Positions 56,970-64,000 of a stretch of 64,000 nt of DNA are shown here, piece after piece. Below the pieces are notes generated by a model. That model was not told the DNA's origin. It did no database searches and saw only the letters and a list, made by a program, of their open reading frames with translations. The stretch covers positions 16,532 to 80,531 of the forward strand of contig JANSLP010000133.1 in NCBI GenBank assembly GCA_029298735.1, in the 5' to 3' direction. The stretch's first letter is position 1. Every line of letters begins with the position of its first letter. Made by a program: the position numbers and the translations under genes. The stretch comes from Ophiostoma sp. CBS 140.51. Lineage: Eukaryota > Ascomycota > Sordariomycetes > Ophiostomatales > Ophiostomataceae.

Positions 56970-59900
56970 GGATGACTGGAAGCATTTGCCTGGGCAGTTT
57001 GTTTGTCTGGGGTTCAATTTCGAGCTGAAGCAAAAGCTGAGGGACAGAAATAGAGAAAAAAAACCCGAAAAAAGAGGCCCGAGAGACGGTCGGGGGGAGC
57101 GCAGATGCGGATGTCGAGCACTTACGGTCCAGATGCTCACAGACCGACGAGAGAAACAAGACGAAGGAAGACCGACGATATGCACTAAAACGAGGCAAAT
57201 ACATCTTGATGTGCATGGTATGAAACAAGGCTATTAGCACCTTCCCTACGACATGTGTATTTTTACAGTCCTGTCTATCTTTTGCCTCTTTCCAAAATAA
57301 ACACATCAACTTACGCCTTGGAAAGAAGGCTAGGTATGCAGGCAGGGGGGTTAAGGGAAGGAGCAAACACGGACGACAAGTCTGCATAGCTCCGCAACCA
57401 CTGCAATTTCAATACTCGCGCATTGAATATCAGAGGGAAAGATAGAAGGAGGGAGTTGGCGTGCTGGCTGTTTGGAGTGTGCACAGGGCAGGCGCTAGCA
57501 CAAAATATAAGATCGAGGGAAAGAGTTTACCGGAGTAAACTGGCAGTCGTGGTGGGTGGTGGTACTTGTCGTTGGAGATGTCAAAAGAGACTTGGAAAAG
57601 TGTGGGTGTGAGACTTTAGGGGGTGTGCGCTAACAACTCCCAGCAATGCGCCGGCGGGCGCAGCGTGCTATTCGTTGTGTATTGCAAGCCCACATTAGCC
57701 CAGTAGCTCAGCCCACCGAGCCCACCTGCCAGCCCAAGAATGCGCCAAAAAGGACACCTTGAATGCACTTGCCATCTTAACACATCCAGGGCCAAAGTCG
57801 TCGTACCTTTTTACATTGATTTCGTACCAGGCAGGTGCGATGGGTAAGACAATGCCAGCCAAGCGCAGACTAGAAGGAAATCACCAACAGAGAGAACAAA
57901 AGAACCCCCTTTTTGCTCACCACGACGAAATACCCAGAAAAACATGCCTCGGCTCGAACATCGACAAATCCAAGACAGTGACGCGTGGGAAGAAGAGCTG
58001 CTTGTGCTTGATGTTCAAGGGCATGGCGCCCCTCTCTTTCAATGGAGTACTAGCCCCCTTTGCGACAAACGATATGCAAATCTTCCACGCATCCCAACGT
58101 CCTTTTGTGAACGTTTGACGGTCCTTTTGTCCTTTTCACATTTTGTTTTTCTCTTGTGAAAGACGGAAGTCGCTTGGCGTGTCTTGGGAGAAACCAAAAG
58201 GGCTCAAAGACGTGGAGCTCATATCGCGAAGCTCGGCGCACGGAGGCCCATGCAGACTGGCAGAAGTCAAGAAAAAGAAAAGAAGGGCAAAAGGAACAAA
58301 AAAAAGGAAGATGAAAAAGAAACGGCAAAAGCACGTCAAACGAAACAGGGCTAGACAGGAGACAAGGGGGAGGGGAGTGCAAGACAAGGTGCTAGACAAG
58401 GGCACAAGGAAGACATGAGCGACAGGCAGAACAGCAGAACGTCAAAACAACAGACACAGACTGACAAGAGGATGCGGATGGCGGATGGCGAAAGGGCCGG
58501 CACCGTTCAAGAACTCAAGCTCCCAAGAAATCAAGTTCGGCCCCTATCTCGGTCAAGGCACAAGAGAAGCACCGAGCAAGCTCAAAAAGAGGCTCGAGAT
58601 ATCCAAGATACCCAAGAAGGAGGGATCCAACCCCCTACGAGGCAAGCCACAACGGGGCAACTGTCTGTCCATCGGTGGAATTCTCATCCTTCGAGCTCAG
58701 ATGCTGTTCCTCGAGCCCAGGGCCCAGGGCTGCTCCCCTTGTCTGGCTTGTCTGGCCTGTCTCTAGCTTGTTGACTTGCCTCTTCCGCTTGCCGGCGCAC
58801 GCGCCAATTTGTTTCGGCCGCAGCACGCAGGATTCGAAGCGCGCGGGACCGACAGCCAGAACACGGAGTGGCCAGGTTCCGGGACGAGGGGAACGGCACA
58901 ACAACAAGTGAGCATGAAATATGAAAGTTGAAAGCAGCTACTCGCTGTTGAACTGCAATAAGACAACAAGAGCAGAATGCAAATACTTGCATGCTCCATG
59001 CTCCACGGCTAGGGGCGCCCGGGAAAACAAAAGGTGCGTCACGCACGAAACCTTATTATAAACCCTGCAAGAAACGGCCACGGCCAAGACGGAGAGGCTG
59101 CGATGATATTGTCTCTGTGTGAATGCGTGTTTTGTGTGGAGTCAACTTACTTCCGTACGGAAACTTACTTTGTTACATGCCAGGAGCCAGAGACAGACTA
59201 ATACCAATACACACACAACACGCGCAGAAAACATGCACACCACGACCCTCACCCGCTGAGGACAACTGGCTTGGCAGTTTTTTCAGTGTGGCCTCGCACG
59301 TGTTGGCCTGGCCCCAGGCCCCCTTTTCTCCTCTCCCTTCTCCGATTCCAATTCGACAGTGTGGCTGTCACACGAAAAGTTCCGAGACAAACCACAACAC
59401 GAGCACGAGCGAGAACAACGAGACCAGTGGGTGGGCGATCGAAGTGTTCTTCATTTTTTGTTCTTTTGCCAATTGGCCTTGCGTGGGCGACACAACGCGA
59501 GAGAGGAGACCACGCTTCTGCAAGGGCTGATCTCTCCTATTCCAAGCACAGCACAGTGGCCCATTCTACTTGTTGCGGGCTAGCGGCGGAGACGATCTCT
59601 TATTTTGTCTTTTATATCTCTCATGTCTTGTCTGTCTTGCCTATTTCTGACGGGTGGACTTGCCTTGACACTGCAGATGTGGCTGGCGCACGAAGTGGGC
59701 ATGAGGAAAAAGAAAGACCAGAGACATCGAGGCATAAATGCAGAGACAATTCTGACAAACAAGAAAGGGAAAACAAAACCCCCCAGAGACCAGCACAAGA
59801 AAGCCCCGAAGACAAGGTTTCCACTAATACGGCAACCTGGCTGTCATCGCAATGGCACTTGACCGTGAAGAGGTCTAGCTCTGGCAACACTGTTTCTTGC

Positions 59901-60739
59901 TCGTGACATTGGCTGCCATTTTCCTCTTCTATTTTCAGTTAATCCCTTCCTCGTCTTCTTTTTTTCTGCTTTCTGCCTTTGACGTCTATCCCTGAGAGCT
60001 TGCCCCAGCCGTCATATTCAAAGTTTGTCGTCTGCCGTCTGTCGTCTGGGGCAAAATAAAACGATGGCAACCCGATATGCCAAATGCCCCCCCAAAAAAG
60101 ACCAAGTAGGCTACTTCAGATAGCTCACTACTTGCAGACAATGCCACTGGCAAACCACTGGCAAACCACTGGTTCAAGTGGGATAGCGCCCGCCCCTAAT
60201 CTGATCGACACTGGGAATCTCCTCCCCCTCTCCCACACCCCATACGACCTTTGAACGATGGAACGGAAATACGATACGACCATCTGTCGTGTGGGTGGGA
60301 CCTTTTTGGAGTCTCTTTCCCTCTCAATCGTCTTTTTCTCCTTCTTTGTCCAGCCCCAAGTGGGTTTTTCGTGATGATTTGACAAGTGGCTCCATGGCCG
60401 TGTTTTCCCCTGGTGCCAGTGCCAGAGGAGAAGGAAAAGAAAGAAAAGGGGGCAGAGAAGAGAGGGGGGTGTCTGACAGAATGGGGTCTAGTAGGCCTTT
60501 TTTTCCTCCTTTGACAGCACAACAGCAGACACACACTCCTCCAAGTGCCCACACGCCCTGACACTTCACCTTCTCGGAAAAGCAGATCTTCAGCACCCAG
60601 CGCTTGGGATCCCGAATCAGGCAAGAAGGGGAAACGACGGATATCCAAAAGTGACAGCCAGTAGCCTTATCCCGGAAGGCAGAAGCACTCGGTAAAAGCA
60701 AACATCTCACCATGGCAGAGGGAAGTTTGAGGTCCTAGC

Positions 60740-60767
60740 GAACAGAGCACAGAGGACAAAGCACAAA
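60740..60767 (-). repeat. Heptamer repeat patch in reverse orientation
   Basis: On the plus strand it reads GAACAGA, GCACAGA, GGACAAA, GCACAAA. Its reverse complement matches the TGTGC/TGTTC-type unit of the family. Confidence 0.6.
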
Positions 60768-61128
60768 CGATAAATAATTAACAACAAAGCACAAAACGCC
60801 AGGGGAAAGCGGCTTTTTCTGCATCCATCTGCACGAGAGAGAATGGGGAAATGCAAAATGTCGAGGAATTAATGAAACTGACAGCAAAAGGAGCAAAAAG
60901 AGCCCCAAAGTCCGAGCAGAGGTGGTGAAGTTGACGGGAAACGCCTCACGCCTCGCCGCCCTGCATGTCAAAAAGAAAAGAAACTGCAAACATCAAATAA
61001 GAAAGAGTGTGGCACCAGGGATAGACCCGCAATTGGCAGGCCGAGCGGCGTGTCAACCAAAGAAAGACGACACACCACCTCCAATAACTCCAAAACCACC
61101 AACAGTATGGAGTACGATACAACAAACG

Positions 61129-61154
61129 CCATCACCATCACCATCACCATCACC
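61129..61154 (+). repeat. Hexanucleotide microsatellite (CCATCA)n
   Basis: About four uninterrupted copies of CCATCA, continuing imperfectly into CCGTCA. It lies in a region without a supportable gene, so it is unlikely to encode a His/Ser-Pro tract. Confidence 0.8.
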
Positions 61155-63455
61155 GTCATTTGGCATTGGCATTGCAACCCTGGAAAGGCTGAAAAAGGCT
61201 TGCCTTGCCTGCCGAAGATCCAGTGCTGTCAGTCAAGACAGGCCATCCCTGGCGGACCCCCAAAAATCAATAAGAGAGAGAGAAGGAGGGACAGGAAAGG
61301 ACAGGGCTCACAACTCTCGTCAGAAGAAGCTGCACCACAGCATGCGTCACGGCTCACGGGCATCTGGCGTCCGTTCTGTCACAGGGACAATGCAACATAG
61401 TGCACAGATACAGTCTGTCACTGTTCCATTTTACGGTTCTTGGAACTGCAATAACATGACTGAGTACTGAAGGTGGTGCATTTGGTACAGGTTTTGGAGG
61501 TTTGGAGGTTTGGAGTCTGTGGTTCCTTGGTGCTCGGTATTTCAGGGCGATTTTTGGTGGAGAAAGGGTGAAGAAAAGGTGACGAAGAGAAAAAAAGGTT
61601 GTTAAGAGACCATAATACGGGCACTCCGTGAACCGCTGGTGGAGTTGCGATTGGCCCCACAGGTTGCTGTCACATCTCCACCGCCCCTTTTTCAAGTTGT
61701 ACTTGCATTTTGCGTGCAGTTTGCTGCATCTTGATTGCTTCTGTGCTGGTTTCTTTACTTGTTTCTTTTCAGCATTTCAATACCGACGTAAATACATTCT
61801 ACACTCTAGCTTTAATTGTTCAGAGGCTGCGCCTCAGCTGTCTCGACCTGCATCTATGCCCTATCTGACCAGCTACAGCGCTTTAGCGCAGTTGTCACGG
61901 CTCTTGTTTTCTTTTCTGTTTTCTGTTTTTCTTTTGAAATCGACAGGTCAGCAAGAAAACAAGGAAAAGAAAGAAGAAAAAACCCACCGGACTGACCTCC
62001 GGGAGCTGGGGTTCGCGACTTCTGCCCAATCGACGATGGCCCCATCAAACTAGGCCAACTATTTTGGTCTTGCGTGGGTCTGGGCTGGGCCTCATGCTTT
62101 TTTTGACAGCGATCTTCTCTTTATTTTTCTTCCGTTTCTGACGACCCTCTTTCTCTTTCTTCGGCCCCGTATGGAATATGGAGACTGCACTATTTACACG
62201 CCGTATTTTCTATCCTTGATCCGTCGATTTTGCGTTTGATTTTGTCGATTTGCTCCCCTATTTCCTTGGCTTCTATTTTCTTTTTCTTTTTTCCCTGTTC
62301 TGTTTTCTTTTTTTTTCTTGGCATGGCAGTCATAAGGTAAAAAATTCACTTGTCAAAAAAGCCAACAAGAGGAAAAGAAAAACAAGGAGATGGAGAGAGA
62401 GACGAAGAAAAATCGTCAGTACTTCGTATGTCGTAAGAAAAGGGCGAAAATCACCGACGGAAAGAAAAGGAAAAAAGGCGCCAGGAGCCATTCCGGAGGC
62501 TCGGCGAAGGACCAAAAGAGCGCCAACCCAAAGCCGATTCCGACGACACGCTACATATAGCAAAACTGCGAGGCTTCTAAGTACAAAGTGACTTACAATA
62601 AAATGAAGCTGGTCTACGAATCAGACGTGGACTTTTGTCGTGACCACATACTGCGTACACAACGTACACATACACATAACTGCCTCTCTACTCAGTAAGG
62701 AGTAAACAATCTAGCCTTGGCATCAGTGGCATCCGTGGCATCGACAGCCATCACCAAATGCGAAAAACAGACAGCTGCCATTGTCTCTTGACATACACAG
62801 CTGTCATTTTTTCTCTCGTTTCGACAAGCCATCCAAATGCCGACAGGAATCCCTTACTCAGTAAACTCGACACGAGTCGTTTGATGGGATGTCATTTGCT
62901 GCGCGAACCCGGATGGCTTACAAGAGGCCGATATGTCCGTGTCCTTGACGGCGCACAATTGTGCCAACAGCTTCAGACGCCGCGGCAAAAGACAAGAGAC
63001 AGCACCAGAAAGCAGCCAACCATTTGCCGACAACGGACTACTAACAGTCAACGACATAGGACCAAGGAAAAAACTGCTCGCTCCAAAAGCAAAAGTTGTA
63101 CTTGGGCATCTCTTTTTTGCTTGGTGGCCACAAACCACCATCAAAGCAGTTTCCTCCATCATGTATACACCTATTCAGATAGGTGATTAAGATACTGGTA
63201 TATTTCCAAACCGACCTCGGTCAACGTCTCATATCCTACAGTGCGCGTGTTCTGTAAGGCGCAAAGGCAGAAAGAAAAGAGAAAAGGGCAGACATCAAAA
63301 TATCTCATACTGCTCCCTCTTTGCAAGGCGTTTCTCTTTTTTTTCTGGACGAAATACGGCGTGCATTGTCAGATAGCCGCCGGTACACGGCCACACTTGG
63401 TACACCGGTACACTTGCACAAGACCAGATACTCGAACAAGGACAAAAACTGGCGG

Positions 63456-63490
63456 TGTACTTTGTGCTCTGTGCTCTGTGTTCTGTGTTC
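63456..63490 (+). repeat. Heptamer repeat patch, five copies
   Basis: TGTACTT, TGTGCTC, TGTGCTC, TGTGTTC and TGTGTTC are contiguous. This is the longest patch and contains both the A-type (TGTACTY) and G-type (TGTGCTC) units, linking the two variants into one family. A looser TGTG/TCTG-rich continuation runs at 63552-63600. Confidence 0.85.
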
Positions 63491-64000
63491 TCTTCCATGT
63501 CCTTTGTACGCTGTATCTTGTGTGGTGCCGTGGTCCCGCCCGTGGTTTCGTTTGTGTTTCTGTGTTCTGTCTGTGTACTCTGTGTGTCTGTGTCGCCACG
63601 CCTGTCTCTGTCTATGTCTCTTTGTCTGTCTTTGACCTGCCGTGTAGCCATGTTGTTGTGTTTCGTCGAGAGCAAGTCAAGCCGCCGTCCTCTTTTTTTC
63701 CCTCTTTTTTCTGTGAGACCTTTCCCTCCGTCAACTTCCTCCTCTGTCTCTCGGTGGCAGGCCAATCAGTCCCAACTCCATGAGCCTGGGAGAAGAGGGT
63801 TTCTCCTGGAACTACGAAGCTCGTCTCGGGCTGTGACGAAGTACATGTGGATATTTGTACCTCTGCATATACCTCGCACACTTCCTGAAAGGCTGTTGCT
63901 CGGTTCGGGTCGGCTGGTTGTGTCCCCTGTTCTTGGGTGTACTCCGTACAATGGGGGACAATGGGACAGGACGCAAACGGCAAACAGGGGAATGTGAGAG

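Larger units (their letters stand above)
52190..64000. other. At least 11.8 kb upstream of the homeobox gene, no supportable gene
   Basis: From 52190 to about 53500 the plus strand is purine-rich, so the minus-strand (sense) transcript would have a pyrimidine-rich leader of roughly 1 kb, which suggests a long 5' UTR. Further out, plus-strand T/C islands occur at about 53740-54000, 56730-56930 and 61690-62340, and purine islands at 57040-57120 and 58150-58430. Heptamer patches lie at 54200, 56942, 60740 and 63456. Open frames up to about 210 codons occur on both strands without domains. The region continues past the window end. Confidence 0.5.

Noticed and set aside
58800..58870. TTCGAATCC-like sequence (minus strand) suggestive of a tRNA T-arm
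   Set aside because: The flanking bases do not pair as a T stem and no D or anticodon arm can be drawn.
61180..61250. KKACLACRRSSA peptide resembling the start of a Zn2Cys6 cluster
   Set aside because: Only the first CX2C is present; the remaining four cysteines and basic spacing are missing in every frame nearby, and it lies among simple repeats.
1..64000. CRISPR array, bacterial operon or secondary-metabolite cluster
   Set aside because: No regularly spaced repeats, no polyketide synthase, peptide synthetase or terpene genes, and gene structure is clearly fungal.

Overview
The window is nuclear DNA from a filamentous ascomycete, most likely a Sordariomycete; I cannot name the genus from sequence alone. 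The evidence is GC-rich, C/G-ending codons, short introns of about 50-240 nt with GTAAGT-like donors and (C/T)AG acceptors, pyrimidine-rich leaders, and a gene set typical of Pezizomycotina (fungal rhodopsin-like membrane protein, Zn2Cys6 regulator, sphinganine C4-hydroxylase). No bacterial features, CRISPR arrays, rRNA, convincing tRNA, or recognisable transposon were found.

Region 1-25.8 kb is compact. In order it holds: a disordered KSPS/acidic-tail protein (+), a seven-helix rhodopsin-like protein (-), ribosomal protein uL1/L10a (+), a Vma22/CCDC115-like V-ATPase assembly factor (+), a class I flavoprotein disulfide oxidoreductase (-), a histidine-type phosphatase (-), a large PPR protein (+), the kinetochore protein Mis12/Mtw1 (-), an Aim3-like actin-patch protein (+), TCTP (-) and the SUR2 sphinganine hydroxylase (+). 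The genes are housekeeping and mostly unrelated; there is no biosynthetic cluster. Many pairs are divergent and share a promoter. L10a and TCTP, both translation-linked, carry the same TCACGTGA octamer upstream.

Region 25.8-41 kb is looser. A glycogen-binding (AMPK-beta CBM48-like) protein has an unusually long 1.9-kb first intron and a 5-kb apparently non-coding upstream region. It is followed by a five-exon Zn2Cys6 transcription factor and a prolyl-4-hydroxylase-type 2OG-Fe(II) oxygenase.

Region 41-64 kb is a gene desert holding a single confident gene, a TALE homeobox regulator (-) at 50.6-52.2 kb. About 9.7 kb on one side and at least 11.8 kb on the other have no supportable coding sequence. 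They are not obviously AT-degraded or transposon-derived. They contain islands of strong pyrimidine/purine strand asymmetry that resemble fungal transcript leaders, and a dispersed degenerate heptamer repeat (consensus about TGTRCTC). These flanks, and the heptamer family, are the most interesting unexplained material. I do not see a clear new multi-gene system.

Gene models were assembled by hand from conserved protein sequence and splice consensus. Exon coordinates are given in each entry; UTR ends are not known.
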